NCBI RefSeq assembly: GCF_001426885.1
Contig: NZ_LMFP01000028.1
Location: 457,811-521,810, forward strand
Source: Pelomonas sp. Root1444
Lineage (GTDB): Bacteria > Pseudomonadota > Gammaproteobacteria > Burkholderiales > Burkholderiaceae_C
DNA length: 64,000 nt
Reading direction: 5' to 3'
Notes under the pieces: generated by a model
Databases searched by the model: none
What the model saw: the letters and a program-made list of their open reading frames with translations, nothing else
What the model was told of the DNA's origin: nothing
Program-made: the position numbers and the translations under genes
Shown: positions 8,313 to 17,064 of the stretch, in pieces
How positions within the stretch are numbered: the first letter of the stretch is position 1
Layout of the letters: each line of letters opens with the position of its first letter

Positions 8313-9419
8313 TCAGGAAAGAGCCTGCCGGACGACCGCCGCTACGCGGGCCACGTCGTCCGTGCTCATGTAGGGCGCGATGGGCAGGCTGAGCACCTGG
8401 TGCTGCAGCGCCTCGGCGATGGGCAGCGGCGGCCACGCCTGGCCGGCGTAGGCCTGCTGCTGATGGCAGGCGATGGGGTAGTGCACGAGGTGGCCGATGC
8501 CGGCCGCGGTCAGCGCGGCCTGGACGGCCGAGCGCTTGTCGGTGCCGATGACCATCAGGTGCCACACGGGCTCGGCGCCGTCGGCCACCTGCGGCAGCTG
8601 CAGCGGCAGGCCCTTGAGCGCATCGAGGTAGGCCGCGGCGATGCGACGGCGGGCGGCGTTGTCGGCGTCCAGCGACGGCAGCTTGGCGCGCAGCACGGCG
8701 GCCTGCATCTCGTCGAGCCGGGAGTTCACGCCGGCCATCTCATGCTTGTACTTGATGCTGGAGCCGTAGTTGCGCAGCATGCGCAGCGTGGCGGCCAGGG
8801 CGTCGTCGTTCGTCGTGATGGCGCCGCCGTCGCCCATCGCACCCAGGTTCTTGCCGGGGTAGAAGCTGAAGCCAGCCGCGTCGCCCAGGCTGCCAACGCG
8901 CCGGCCGCGGTAGCGGGCGCCGTGGGCTTGCGCGGCGTCCTCGATGACCTTCAGGCCGTTGCGGCGGGCCACGTCCAGCAACGGTGCCATGTCGGCCGGC
9001 TGGCCGTACAGGTGCACCGGCATGATGGCCTTCGTGCGCGGCGTGATGGCGGCTTCAAGCCTGGCCGGGTCGATGTTGTGGGTGCGCGGGTCGGGCTCCA
9101 CCGGCACCGGCGTCGCGCCGGCCTGGCTGACGGCCAGCCAGGTGGCGATGAAGGTGTTGGAGGGCACGAGCACTTCGTCGCCCTCGCCAATGCCATAAGC
9201 CTTCAGGATCAGCGCCAGCGCGTCCAGGCCGTCGGCCACACCGATGCAGTGCCTGGCCTCGCAATAGGCGGCGAACTCGCGCTCGAAGGCGGCGACCTCC
9301 TCGCCGAGGATGTACCAGCCGGAGTCGATGACGCGGGCGATGCCGGCCCGGATGGCCTCGTCGTGCGCGGCATTCAGGCGCTTGAGGTCCAGGAACGGAA
9401 GGCTCACCGGCACGCTCAC
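8313..9419 (-). CDS. DegT/DnrJ/EryC1 family sugar aminotransferase (FdtB/QdtB-like)
   Basis: This PLP enzyme has about 368 residues. Key segments are [37 protein letters not shown]-type cofactor contacts, [13 protein letters not shown], and [16 protein letters not shown] with the Lys that forms the internal aldimine. There is no ATG start. A GTG at 9419 forms a GTGA overlap with the preceding stop and has a GAGG eight bases upstream; a GTG at 9428 is the alternative. Its direct pairing with the FdtA-like ketoisomerase suggests it aminates C3 of a dTDP-3-keto-6-deoxyhexose, giving a dTDP-3-amino-3,6-dideoxyhexose. The family and the pairing are well supported, while the exact stereochemistry is not known. 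Confidence 0.85.
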   Translation of the reverse strand: MSVPVSLPFLDLKRLNAAHDEAIRAGIARVIDSGWYILGEEVAAFEREFAAYCEARHCIGVADGLDALALILKAYGIGEGDEVLVPSNTFIATWLAVSQAGATPVPVEPDPRTHNIDPARLEAAITPRTKAIMPVHLYGQPADMAPLLDVARRNGLKVIEDAAQAHGARYRGRRVGSLGDAAGFSFYPGKNLGAMGDGGAITTNDDALAATLRMLRNYGSSIKYKHEMAGVNSRLDEMQAAVLRAKLPSLDADNAARRRIAAAYLDALKGLPLQLPQVADGAEPVWHLMVIGTDKRSAVQAALTAAGIGHLVHYPIACHQQQAYAGQAWPPLPIAEALQHQVLSLPIAPYMSTDDVARVAAVVRQALS

Positions 9420-9826
9420 TTGCTCCACCTCGCGCGCATGAACTCGGCATAGTCGCGGTAGTAGTCGTCCTCGCTGTAGCGGTTGGACGCCAGCACCATG
9501 CAGACGGCACCGGAGGAGAAGTTGTCCAGCTCGCGCCAGATCATGGGGCAGACGTACAGGCCGTGGTACGAGCGGTTAAGGTGGACGCGCTTCTTGTCCT
9601 TGCCGTCGTCGAGCACGACGTCGAAGCTGCCCGACATCGCGACGATGTACTGGTGCAGCTCCTTGTGCGCATGCCCGCCCCGCTCGGAGCCGCCGGGCAC
9701 GTCGTAGAGGTAGTAGACGCGCTGGATGTCGAACGGGACATGGACCCCGCCTTCGATGAAGGTCAGGTTGCCGCGCGGGTCTTGGATCTTGGGCAGGTCA
9801 AGAATCTTGCAGTTGTCGATGGACAT
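9416..9826 (-). CDS. FdtA/WxcM-like sugar 3,4-ketoisomerase
   Basis: This 136-residue cupin starts [19 protein letters not shown]. The family pattern is plain: [35 protein letters not shown] in pieces with the two catalytic His residues (GHAH), and the C-terminal [16 protein letters not shown]. FdtA and QdtA convert dTDP-4-keto-6-deoxyglucose to the 3-keto isomer, which the following aminotransferase uses. The start was chosen at the ATG beginning MSIDNCK; longer in-frame extension lacks family similarity. There is a 72-bp gap to the AMP-ligase gene and a translational overlap with the aminotransferase downstream. No rmlA or rmlB lies in the window, so the dTDP-4-keto sugar must come from elsewhere in the genome. 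Confidence 0.88.
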   Translation of the reverse strand: MSIDNCKILDLPKIQDPRGNLTFIEGGVHVPFDIQRVYYLYDVPGGSERGGHAHKELHQYIVAMSGSFDVVLDDGKDKKRVHLNRSYHGLYVCPMIWRELDNFSSGAVCMVLASNRYSEDDYYRDYAEFMRARWSK

Positions 9827-9898
9827 AGGGGGGGCATCCTCTGTTTCCCACGGATTGTGGGCCGGGCGCGCCCCTGTCCGCACCGGATTAACGCCGGT

Positions 9899-11239
9899 TC
9901 ACCGCCGCATCTTCTTGAAACGCGCCGAGTAGATGGCCTGGTCCAGCATCTCGACCTTGGCCGGCACCTTGTAGGCCGTCAACTTGGCCAGGCAGGCCTT
10001 GCGGATGCGCAGCCGCAGGTCGGCCAGCGGCTCGGGCTCGTGCAAGGCGATCCTGGCGACCACGATCTGCCCCAGCAGCGCGTGCTTCTCGCCCACCACC
10101 ACCACGTCGGCGATGTTGGGTTGTGCCAGGATCACGTCCTCCACCTCGGCCGGGTAGACCTTCTGGCCGCCGACGTTGATGAGGTCCGTCACGCGGCCCA
10201 GGATGCGGAAGTAGTCGCCATCGACCTCGACGCGGTCCTGCGTGTTGAACCAGCCGTCGGCATCGAAGCCCGAGGGTGCGTTCAGATAGCCCACCATGCG
10301 GTAGTCGGAGCGTATCCACAGGATGCCGTCGCGCACCTGCGTCTCGAAGCCGGAGCCACCGATGCGCACCCACAGCGAGCCGTCGGGCCGCGACTGCGAG
10401 CGCAGCACGCCGACTTCCGACAGCCCGTAGGTCTGCTGCAGTTCCACCCCAGGGAAGCGCGCGCGGATGCGGTCCAGCGTCGCCTGCGGCATGGTCTCGG
10501 TGCCGTAGGTGATGCGCTTGAGCGACGACAGGTCGTAGCGCTGGGCCAGGTCGGTCGCGGCCAGCAGCGTCAGGAACGACGGCGTGGTGGGCAGCAGCTC
10601 GACCTTGTGGTTCTGGATGGCCGCGCAGATCGTCGCGATGGCGCGGTCCTCGGCGGTCACCACGGTGCCGAGGCTGGCCGTGATCGCGAGGATGGTGTTG
10701 ATGCCGCCGAAGTGGTCCAGCATCAGGAAGGGGATGGCCACGACCGGCGCGCGCTGCACGCGGAACTTGTCCATCACGCGCTCGAAGTCGTGCAGCATGC
10801 CCTTGGGCTTGCCGGTGGAGCCCGACGAGAACAGGATCAGCCCCGCCTTGCCGGTGGCGCGGAACTCGTCGAGCATGGGGTTGCTGACGGGCACTTCATG
10901 CGCCTTCAACGTCCAGCTCAGGCCATCCGGCGCGAAGTCGATCGCATGGTCGCAGCCGGAGATGGACAGCGCCTCGCCCTCCTCGATGACCGAGCCGCGC
11001 GTCATCGGCACGACCAGCGCTTTCAGCGAGGCCAACGCGAGGATCATGCAGAACACGTCGGGCGCGTAGTCGGCCAGCACGACGACCGTGTGGCCCGCCT
11101 TGACGCCGCGTTCCCGCAGCTCGGCTGTGCACTCGGCGATGCGCGCCGACATCTGGCCGTAGGTGAAGACCTGGCCCTTGTGGACGAAGGCCTTCAGCGA
11201 CGGATCAGCCGCGGCGAATCGGTCGAGCAGCCATTGCAT
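9899..11239 (-). CDS. AMP-dependent acyl-CoA/ACP synthetase (ANL superfamily)
   Basis: This is a 446-residue adenylate-forming enzyme. The P-loop-like motif LILFSSGSTGKPKGML is at about residue 142, the aromatic motif YGLSEVG near 275, the hinge region with VDGDYFRILGRVTDLI near 345, and the C-terminal catalytic Lys region KLTAYKVPAKVE. It is shorter than typical acyl-CoA synthetases (500-550 residues) but both domains are present. The carrier-protein gene ends 2 bp upstream, so this ligase probably activates a carboxylic acid and loads it onto that carrier protein, or onto CoA. Its place in an ACP/KAS III/FkbH cluster argues for a role in making the acyl substituent of the cluster's sugar. 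Confidence 0.82.
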   Translation of the reverse strand: MQWLLDRFAAADPSLKAFVHKGQVFTYGQMSARIAECTAELRERGVKAGHTVVVLADYAPDVFCMILALASLKALVVPMTRGSVIEEGEALSISGCDHAIDFAPDGLSWTLKAHEVPVSNPMLDEFRATGKAGLILFSSGSTGKPKGMLHDFERVMDKFRVQRAPVVAIPFLMLDHFGGINTILAITASLGTVVTAEDRAIATICAAIQNHKVELLPTTPSFLTLLAATDLAQRYDLSSLKRITYGTETMPQATLDRIRARFPGVELQQTYGLSEVGVLRSQSRPDGSLWVRIGGSGFETQVRDGILWIRSDYRMVGYLNAPSGFDADGWFNTQDRVEVDGDYFRILGRVTDLINVGGQKVYPAEVEDVILAQPNIADVVVVGEKHALLGQIVVARIALHEPEPLADLRLRIRKACLAKLTAYKVPAKVEMLDQAIYSARFKKMRR

Positions 11240-11241
11240 GG

Positions 11242-11475
11242 TCAGGCGAGCTGCTCTTCTAGGACCAGGCAGATCAGCTTGAACGACGTGGCGTTGCCCG
11301 CGTCCTCGTCGGGGATGGTCACGCCGAAGCTCTCCTCCAGCGCGAGCACGAGGTTCATCTGCTTGAGCGAATCCCAGCCCTGCACGTTGTCCATGCTGGC
11401 GTCGTCGCCGATGGCGGCCTCATCGACCTCCAGCACCGAGGCCATCACCTGCTTCACCAACGCCTTGTCAACCAT
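11242..11475 (-). CDS. Acyl carrier protein (first of two in the cluster)
   Basis: This 77-residue protein starts MVDKALVKQVMASVLEV. The phosphopantetheine attachment motif is GWDSLKQMNL, with Ser in D-S-L near residue 35. Acidic helices follow (LVLALEESFGVTIPDED). The start overlaps the end of the FkbH-like gene by 8 bp and the stop is 2 bp from the AMP-ligase, so FkbH, ACP and ligase are likely translated as a unit. A dedicated carrier protein away from the fab genes is usual for specialised acyl chains rather than bulk fatty acids. Confidence 0.88.
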   Translation of the reverse strand: MVDKALVKQVMASVLEVDEAAIGDDASMDNVQGWDSLKQMNLVLALEESFGVTIPDEDAGNATSFKLICLVLEEQLA

Positions 11476-13255
11476 TGCGCAACTCCACCCATGCACTTTC
11501 GGCGAGCTGCACGGTGGCGAGCTCGGCCATGTAGAAACGAGTGCCATCGCCTGCCTCGGAGGACAGGCTCAAGCCCAGTCGATCGTAGAAGTCTGCCACC
11601 TGGGCATTCTTGGCGGTCGGGCGATAAGCCGCCTTCAGCCGCTGCTTTCCACGCGCCAGCGCATCGGCCACCACGGCGCGCCACACGGCGAACTCGATGC
11701 CGCGGCCGATGACACGGCAGCTCATCAGGAAGGAATGCACCCGCACGGCGGCCGCGTCCTCGGTGTCGTCCTCGGTGATGAGCACCCCGGTCAGGCCATG
11801 CTCGGCCAGGCGGTCGCTGACCGAGAACGAATAGACCGTGGCGTCCGGCCGTGCCATCAGCGCGGCCACGTCCCCGGCCTGCAGCCGCTCGGTTGTCAGG
11901 TTGAACTGGTTGGACTTGGCCATCAGCTCGGTGATGCGCGCCAGCTGCGCCTGGGCATCGCGCTGCAGCGTGACGGTCAGGCCCAGCGAGCGCAGGTAGT
12001 CTTCTTGGTTCGCAAAGCCGGCACGCGCCTCGGCTGCCTGGGCCAATGCGCGGTACTGCTGCGTCTTGCCCTTGCTCTCGGCGCTGACGCCACCGGCGGT
12101 GAAGAGCGGCGCGATCTCGTCGCGCACCAGGGCCGGGTAGTCCTGCAAGGCCTTGGGCACCTGGAACACGCGCACCTGCGGCAGTTGCTCGCGCACCGCT
12201 TCGACCTCGAAGGCGGAGTCGTCGATGAACACGAAGCTGTCCAGGCCCAGGTTCAGCTCGGCGGCCAGCGCACGCAGGTTGCTGGGCTTGTCGGTCCAGT
12301 TCACCTTCTTGGCCACCAGCTGCGCGTCGCGCAGCACCATGTGCGGATGGTTGGCCAGCACCTCGTCCACGTCGGCCGGGTTGTTCTTGCTGTTCAGGCA
12401 CAGCAGCGCTCCTCCAGCCTCCATCGCCTTGAACTGCTGCTGCACGGTCCAGAAGATGTTGCCGGGGTAGCTGTAGCGGTCCAGCTTGATGCCGTCCGGG
12501 CCGTCCTCGCCGACGATGCCGCCCCACAGGCTGTTGTCGCAGTCCAGTGCCAGTACCTTGTGGAACTGCGTGCCGAAGCGGCGCGTGGCGGCGGCAGCGG
12601 CCTGCGCCAGCTGATCCACGAAGCCCGCCGTGTACGGCGCCTTGCCGCGGAAATAGAAGCGCGCGTCGAACGCATGACGCGCGCCGAAGCGGGCCAGCAG
12701 GCCGGCGGTCTCGACCCGCTTCACCTGCGGATGGCGCGCGGCCGCGTCGGCCAGGCCGTCGTTGAAGGCGTCCAGCGCCGCCTGCTGCGGGCTGCGCGCG
12801 CCCACGGCCGGGTTCATCAGGTGGCCGGTGAACAGCAGCACCTGCGGCACGGCCTCGGCGGCCTGCAGCGCCAGCTCCAGGCGGTTCAGGTAGTCGGCCT
12901 GCGCGGCGGCGCGGGCGTCGGCGTCCAGCGTCTCGAGCTGCGTTTCCCAGCCCGGCTGCAGGTTGTCGAAGAACGGCAGGATGACCAGCAGATCCACGCC
13001 CGCGGCCGCATGCGTTTGCGCGTCGCCGACGAGGTCGTCGTAGTTGCCCTTGTCCACCTGCAGCCGCACGCCGGCAGCGTAGGCATGGCGGCGCAGGTAG
13101 GTGCCCAGCAGGTCGACCGTGACGTTGGCGGCGATGCCCACGCGCAAGGTGCGGAACCCGGCCGTGCTGCCGTCCAGCACTTTCAGCGCCTGCAGCACCT
13201 CCACCATGGGCGCGTCGGCACGGCCCAGCGTCGCCAGCGCGTCGGCATCGCTCAT
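11468..13255 (-). CDS. FkbH-like HAD-superfamily enzyme
   Basis: The protein has about 595 residues. An N-terminal SGNH-like region (RVGIAANVTVDLLGTYLRR) precedes the HAD domain with KVLALDCDNSLWGGIVGEDG; the Asp pair is near residues 238 and 240. HAD motifs continue with CLNSKNNPADVDE and SFVFIDDSAFEVE, and a GNAT-like C-terminal part ends at WVELRNG. FkbH proteins typically move glyceryl or related acyl groups from phosphorylated precursors onto carrier proteins in polyketide and glycan pathways. The chosen ATG (13255) makes a TGATG overlap with the upstream stop; an ATG two codons earlier (13261) is possible. It is flanked by ACP and MaoC-SDR genes and probably loads that ACP. Confidence 0.82.
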   Translation of the reverse strand: MSDADALATLGRADAPMVEVLQALKVLDGSTAGFRTLRVGIAANVTVDLLGTYLRRHAYAAGVRLQVDKGNYDDLVGDAQTHAAAGVDLLVILPFFDNLQPGWETQLETLDADARAAAQADYLNRLELALQAAEAVPQVLLFTGHLMNPAVGARSPQQAALDAFNDGLADAAARHPQVKRVETAGLLARFGARHAFDARFYFRGKAPYTAGFVDQLAQAAAAATRRFGTQFHKVLALDCDNSLWGGIVGEDGPDGIKLDRYSYPGNIFWTVQQQFKAMEAGGALLCLNSKNNPADVDEVLANHPHMVLRDAQLVAKKVNWTDKPSNLRALAAELNLGLDSFVFIDDSAFEVEAVREQLPQVRVFQVPKALQDYPALVRDEIAPLFTAGGVSAESKGKTQQYRALAQAAEARAGFANQEDYLRSLGLTVTLQRDAQAQLARITELMAKSNQFNLTTERLQAGDVAALMARPDATVYSFSVSDRLAEHGLTGVLITEDDTEDAAAVRVHSFLMSCRVIGRGIEFAVWRAVVADALARGKQRLKAAYRPTAKNAQVADFYDRLGLSLSSEAGDGTRFYMAELATVQLAESAWVELRNG

Positions 13256-14451
13256 CACCATGCCATCGAGCCTCCGCCGTTGACGCGCAGGTTCTGGCCC
13301 GTCACGTAGGCGGCCTGCTCGGACGCCAGGTAGGCCACGGCGCCGGCCGTGTCCTCGGGCTCGGCCAGGCGCCGCAGCGGCGTCTGGCGCGCGGCCATCA
13401 GCTGCTGCTTCTCGGACACGTTGGAGATGAAGGCGGTGTTCGTCATGCCCGGCGACACGAGGTTGACGGTGATGCCCTGGGGGCCAAGTTCCGCGGCCAG
13501 GTAGCGTGTCAGTGTGGACAGCGCGCCCTTGGCCAGCGCGTAGGCCGTCCAGCCCGCCACCGGCGTCCCGTCCCAGGACTGCGAGCCGATGGAGATCACG
13601 CGGCCACCACCGGCCGCCACCATGGCGGGCTTGCAGGCCTGGATCATCAGCAGCGCGCTCTTGAGCTGCACGTCCAGTTGCTGCTGCACCTCGCTCCAGG
13701 CCAGTTCGTCGACGTTGCGCGCCACGATGCGCGGCGACGCCGCATTGACGAGCACCGTCACGCCGCCGAAGCGCTTCACCGCTTCCTGCACCAGCCGGGC
13801 CGCCCCCGCCTCCTCGGCCGCGTCGGCCTGCACGGCCACGGCACGGCCGCCGGCCTCCGTGATGCGCGCCACCACGGCCTGCGCCTTCTCGGCGCCCGAG
13901 CGGTAGTTGACGACCACCGCATGGCCGTCCGCCGCCAGCTTCTCGCAGATCGCGCGGCCGATGCCGCCCGCGCCGCCGGTCACGATGGCCACCTTCAGCT
14001 TGGCCTGAGGGGCTTCGGCCTTGGGCTTGGGCGGCTCCAGCAGCTTGACCTTGCCGCCGCCGGACAGCACGACCTGGCCGTGCTGGTTGGTGATGCGCGT
14101 GTCCAGCTCCAGCAGCCGGTCGCGCGGGTGCTTCTTCAGCACCGTGCAGGTCACCGTCAGCGTGTCGCCCAGGCGCACCGGCAGGTTGAAGTCCATCGCC
14201 TGCGACACCCACAGCGCGCCCGGGCCGGGCAGCTTGGTGCCGATCACCGTCGAGATGAAGGACGCGCCCAGCATGCCGTGGACGACGATCTCCTTGAACG
14301 AGGTCTCGGCCGCGTAGTCGGCGTCGACGTGCAGCGGGTTGTCGTCGCCCGTCAGCTCAACGAAGCGGCGGATGTCGGCCTCGGTGATGGTCTTGGTCAG
14401 CGACTCGGCGTCGCCTTCCTTGACCGCCTCGAAATCGGCGAACACGCTCAT
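13255..14451 (-). CDS. MaoC-like hydratase / short-chain dehydrogenase fusion
   Basis: This 398-residue two-domain protein starts MSVFADFEAVKEGDAESL. Residues 1-130 form a MaoC hot-dog hydratase with LTGDDNPLHVDADYA and VVHGMLGASF, the usual catalytic Asp/His region. After a linker rich in Pro, Lys and Ala (EPPKPKAEAPQAKLK) comes an SDR with TGGAGGIGRAI (NAD(P) loop), NAASPR, GSQSW and YALAK (catalytic Tyr and Lys). The C-terminus VNGGGSMAW is FabG-like. It would catalyse beta-keto reduction and 3-hydroxyacyl dehydration or hydration on a carrier protein. The start forms an ATGA overlap with the KAS III stop and the end a TGATG with FkbH, so the three genes are tightly coupled. Fusion of the two activities is uncommon in primary fatty acid synthesis. 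Confidence 0.85.
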   Translation of the reverse strand: MSVFADFEAVKEGDAESLTKTITEADIRRFVELTGDDNPLHVDADYAAETSFKEIVVHGMLGASFISTVIGTKLPGPGALWVSQAMDFNLPVRLGDTLTVTCTVLKKHPRDRLLELDTRITNQHGQVVLSGGGKVKLLEPPKPKAEAPQAKLKVAIVTGGAGGIGRAICEKLAADGHAVVVNYRSGAEKAQAVVARITEAGGRAVAVQADAAEEAGAARLVQEAVKRFGGVTVLVNAASPRIVARNVDELAWSEVQQQLDVQLKSALLMIQACKPAMVAAGGGRVISIGSQSWDGTPVAGWTAYALAKGALSTLTRYLAAELGPQGITVNLVSPGMTNTAFISNVSEKQQLMAARQTPLRRLAEPEDTAGAVAYLASEQAAYVTGQNLRVNGGGSMAW

Positions 14452-15464
14452 CGTGCGGCTCCAAGCGTCCAGCGCCACACGCTGGCGGCAAAGTTGAAGC
14501 CGGCGCCGACGCCGGCCAGCGCGACGAGGTCGCCGTTCTTGATCAGGCCCTTGCGCACCGCCTCGCTGAGGGCGATGGCCAGCGACGCCGAGCCGCTGTT
14601 GCCCACGGTGGCCACGTTCGTGTACGTCTTGTCCAGCCCCAGGCCCATCTTGCGCACGAGGTACTCGATGAGCCGCAGGTTGGCCTGGTGGAAGACCATG
14701 AAGTCCAGCGACTTCACGTCCACGCCGGCCTTCTCGCAGGCGCGGCGGATGGTGGGCGGCAGGTGCGTGATGGCCTGTTTCCAGGTGGCGATGCCGTTCA
14801 TCTCCATCAGATCCACCGCCGCATCGAACGCGCGACCGTTGTTGGCATGCGCGGCACCGCCGCCGCGCAGGCGCACGGCTTCGTAGTTGGACGCGTCGGT
14901 GTGGAAGGCCGAAGCCTGGATGCCCTGCCCCGCCTCGGCCGGGCCCAGCACCGCGGCACCGGCGCCATCGCTCAGGTAGATGGCGGTGTTGGCATCGGTG
15001 CGGTCGATGTAGCGGCTGCAGAACTCGACGCCGATGACCAGCGCATGACCGACCGACGGGTCCACGCGCATGCGGTCGGTCGCGGCCGTCAGCCCGGCGA
15101 CGAAGCCCGAGCAGTTGGCCTGCAGGTCGTAGATTTGCGCGCTCTTGGCGCCCAGCTGCTGCGCGACCTTGGCAGACAGCGGCGGGAACTGGTAGTCGCC
15201 CGAGAAGGTGCAGCAGATGATGAGGCCGAGCTGCTCCGGCGTGACACCGGCCATCTCCAGCGCCTGGCGCGCGGCGGCCACCGAGTAGCCCCAGGCCGTG
15301 TCGTCGGGTGCGGCGATGTAGCGGCGCTCGATGCCGGTTTTCTCGACGATCCACTCGGGCGTCACGTCCAGGTTGCGGCACAGGCTCTCGTTGTCCTCGA
15401 ACTGTGCCGGCAGGTGATGGCCGACGCCGATGATGGAGACGGCAGGCAGGTGGGGATTCAGCAT
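14448..15464 (-). CDS. 3-oxoacyl-ACP synthase III (KAS III/FabH-like)
   Basis: This 338-residue protein starts MLNPHLPAVSIIGVGHHLP. The thiolase-fold triad is intact: Cys118 in DLQANCSGF, His259 in FHQANLRL and Asn289 in TVGNSGSAS. A TTG at 15470 would give a TTGA overlap with the hydrolase stop and is the alternative start. KAS III enzymes condense acyl-CoA with malonyl-ACP. With the downstream MaoC-SDR fusion and the carrier proteins it could build a short beta-hydroxyacyl chain such as 3-hydroxybutyryl. Similar KAS III and ACP genes occur in flagellin-glycosylation islands of Pseudomonas. The acyl product here is inferred. Confidence 0.88.
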   Translation of the reverse strand: MLNPHLPAVSIIGVGHHLPAQFEDNESLCRNLDVTPEWIVEKTGIERRYIAAPDDTAWGYSVAAARQALEMAGVTPEQLGLIICCTFSGDYQFPPLSAKVAQQLGAKSAQIYDLQANCSGFVAGLTAATDRMRVDPSVGHALVIGVEFCSRYIDRTDANTAIYLSDGAGAAVLGPAEAGQGIQASAFHTDASNYEAVRLRGGGAAHANNGRAFDAAVDLMEMNGIATWKQAITHLPPTIRRACEKAGVDVKSLDFMVFHQANLRLIEYLVRKMGLGLDKTYTNVATVGNSGSASLAIALSEAVRKGLIKNGDLVALAGVGAGFNFAASVWRWTLGAAR

Positions 15465-15466
15465 GT

Positions 15467-16153
15467 TCAAGCGGGGACGGCAGCGGCCATGAAGGCGCGA
15501 AGCTCTTCATTGCCGGCGTGGATCTGATCGATGGTCGCCGTGCCGCCGTGGCCCGGCAGCACCAGCGTGTCGCCCGGAATCCAGGCGAACAGGGCCTTCA
15601 GCGAGGCGCGCAGTTGGTCGTGGTCTTCGCCCGGCAGCTTGGACAGCGCCGTGCGGCGCGCATAGAGCGAGTCGCCGGAGAACAGCAGGCCGTCCACCTC
15701 GATGCCGGCACTGCCGGGTGTGTGACCCGGCAGCGCGTGGAAGGTGAAGTGGCGGCCGGCCACGTCCACGCTGGCGCCGTCGTCGGCCAGCAGCGTGAAC
15801 TCGGGCAGCGCGATGCGTGCCTTGATTTTGAAGGCCGCCATCAGGAAGTTGGACAGCTTGGCGGTCTTCTGGTCCTGCGCGCGCAGGTAGACCGGCACGC
15901 CGAAGCGCTCCTGCAGCGCCGCCGTGCTGCCGACATGATCGAAGTGACCGTGCGTGCACAGCACCGCCATGGGCGTCCAGCCGCTGTCGGCGATGGCCGC
16001 CTCGACGCGTTCGCGGTCCAGGCCGGGGTCGACGACGACGCAGGCGCCCGACTGCTGCGGGTCGGCCAGCAGGTAGGTGTTCGAGTGCAGCTCGTGGTTG
16101 GTGATGCGCTTCAGCGCGCCACCGAGCAGGGTCTCGACCACGGACTTGCTCAT
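15467..16153 (-). CDS. MBL-fold metallo-hydrolase (glyoxalase II-like)
   Basis: This 228-residue protein starts MSKSVVETLLGGALKRI. The metal site THGHFDHVGS (H-x-H-x-D-H), a second His in PGHTPGS, the bridging Asp in LFSGDSLY and a final LVLPGHGG make a complete metallo-beta-lactamase active site. Such enzymes in polyketide-like clusters can act as thioesterases releasing acyl chains from a carrier protein, or hydrolyse CoA or glutathione thioesters. The start is the ATG at 16153; an upstream in-frame extension has no family similarity. It begins 200 bp downstream of the SDR gene, after two strong hairpins, and may head a second transcription segment of the cluster. Confidence 0.82.
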   Translation of the reverse strand: MSKSVVETLLGGALKRITNHELHSNTYLLADPQQSGACVVVDPGLDRERVEAAIADSGWTPMAVLCTHGHFDHVGSTAALQERFGVPVYLRAQDQKTAKLSNFLMAAFKIKARIALPEFTLLADDGASVDVAGRHFTFHALPGHTPGSAGIEVDGLLFSGDSLYARRTALSKLPGEDHDQLRASLKALFAWIPGDTLVLPGHGGTATIDQIHAGNEELRAFMAAAVPA

Positions 16154-16216
16154 GTCAGTTATCCATTCCGCGTACGCAGCACCCGCGACGCATGAAAGCA
16201 GTGTTTCGGGCCGAGC

Positions 16217-16276
16217 GACGGGCCGCTCCCAAGCCGGCCCGTCTGGCGATGTGCTTGCGGCTCGACGCCGCAAGCA
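16217..16276. repeat. Two tandem stem-loops in the gap between SDR and hydrolase genes
   Basis: Hairpin A has 8-bp arms gacgggcc (16217-16224) and ggcccgtc (16236-16243). Hairpin B has 10-bp arms tgcttgcggc (16252-16261) and gccgcaagca (16267-16276) around a 5-base loop. Neither is followed by a T-run on the minus strand, so they are not standard intrinsic terminators. They lie in the only sizeable gap of this part of the cluster and may be RNA-processing or attenuation structures, or palindromic chromosomal repeats. Confidence 0.7.
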
Positions 16277-16353
16277 TCGCCGTCCACCCGGGGGACCGAC
16301 GGGACTTGCCTGCGTTCAGCAGGGCAAGGCCGGGCGAGGGGCTCACTTTCACT

Positions 16354-17064
16354 TCAGTTCACCCCGCCGAGGAAGACGGTCTGCGCCGTGATGTAGCTGC
16401 TGCGCTCGCTGGCGAAGAAGTCCACGACGTTGAAGATGTCGTCCGCCGTCGCGTAGCGCGGCATGGGCAGGCCGGCAATGACGGCGTCGACCTTGTCGCG
16501 CGGCAGCTGGCCCAGCATGTCGGTCTCGATGGCGGTGATGCCCAGCGTGTTGCAGGTAATGTTCAACGGCGCGAACTCCTTGGCCATCACGTTGGCCAGC
16601 GTCGCCACGGCCGCCTTGGTGGCCGCGTAGACGGAGTCGCCGATGGGCTCCAGGCTGGCGGCCATGGAGCCGATGTTGATGATGCGGCCCCACTTGCCCT
16701 TGCGCATCAGCTTGGCGGCCTCGCGCGACACCAGGAAGGTCCCGAACAGGTTGGTCTCCAGCATGCCGCGGGCGGCGGCGGGCGGCATGATCATCGAGTA
16801 CTGGGAGGTCAGCACGGCGGCGTTGTTGACGACGATGTCGACGCGGCCGAAGGTCTTGCGCACCTGCTCGAAGCCGCGGGCGACCGAATCGGCATCGCCC
16901 ACGTCCACCGCGATGGGCGTGTAGCCCTCGGCGGCGAGGTCGTCGTCGGCATGGCGGCTGAAGCCGATGACCTGGGCGCCCTCCTTCAGGAAATGCTCGG
17001 CCAGCAGCCGCCCGACGCCGCGGCGCGCGCCGGTCACGAGGACGATCTTGCCGGCGTAGCGCAT
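16354..17064 (-). CDS. Short-chain dehydrogenase/reductase (FabG-like)
   Basis: This 236-residue SDR starts MRYAGKIVLVTGARRGVGR. The cofactor loop TGARRGVG, the NNAAV motif, INIGSMAAS with the catalytic Ser and YAATK with Tyr/Lys are all present. The Arg residues in the glycine-rich loop favour NADPH. It starts exactly at the stop of the second carrier protein (TGATG overlap), which suggests that the substrate is bound to that carrier. It differs from the SDR half of the 13.3-14.4 kb fusion, so the cluster has two reductases. A ketoacyl or keto-sugar substrate are both possible. Confidence 0.82.
   Translation of the reverse strand: MRYAGKIVLVTGARRGVGRLLAEHFLKEGAQVIGFSRHADDDLAAEGYTPIAVDVGDADSVARGFEQVRKTFGRVDIVVNNAAVLTSQYSMIMPPAAARGMLETNLFGTFLVSREAAKLMRKGKWGRIINIGSMAASLEPIGDSVYAATKAAVATLANVMAKEFAPLNITCNTLGITAIETDMLGQLPRDKVDAVIAGLPMPRYATADDIFNVVDFFASERSSYITAQTVFLGGVN

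Noticed and set aside
9563-13309. 1248-residue plus-strand ORF
   Set aside because: It lies opposite the FdtA-like, ligase, ACP and FkbH-like genes, which all have clear family motifs and coupled starts. The antisense frame has none.
11468-14212. Apparent 914-residue fusion on the minus strand
   Set aside because: The first 300 residues are an out-of-frame reading of the MaoC-SDR gene. The real FkbH-like protein starts at 13255 or 13261.
13255-15510. Apparent 751-residue fusion on the minus strand
   Set aside because: The N-terminal 350 residues are an out-of-frame reading of the KAS III gene. The true start is MSVFADF at 14451.
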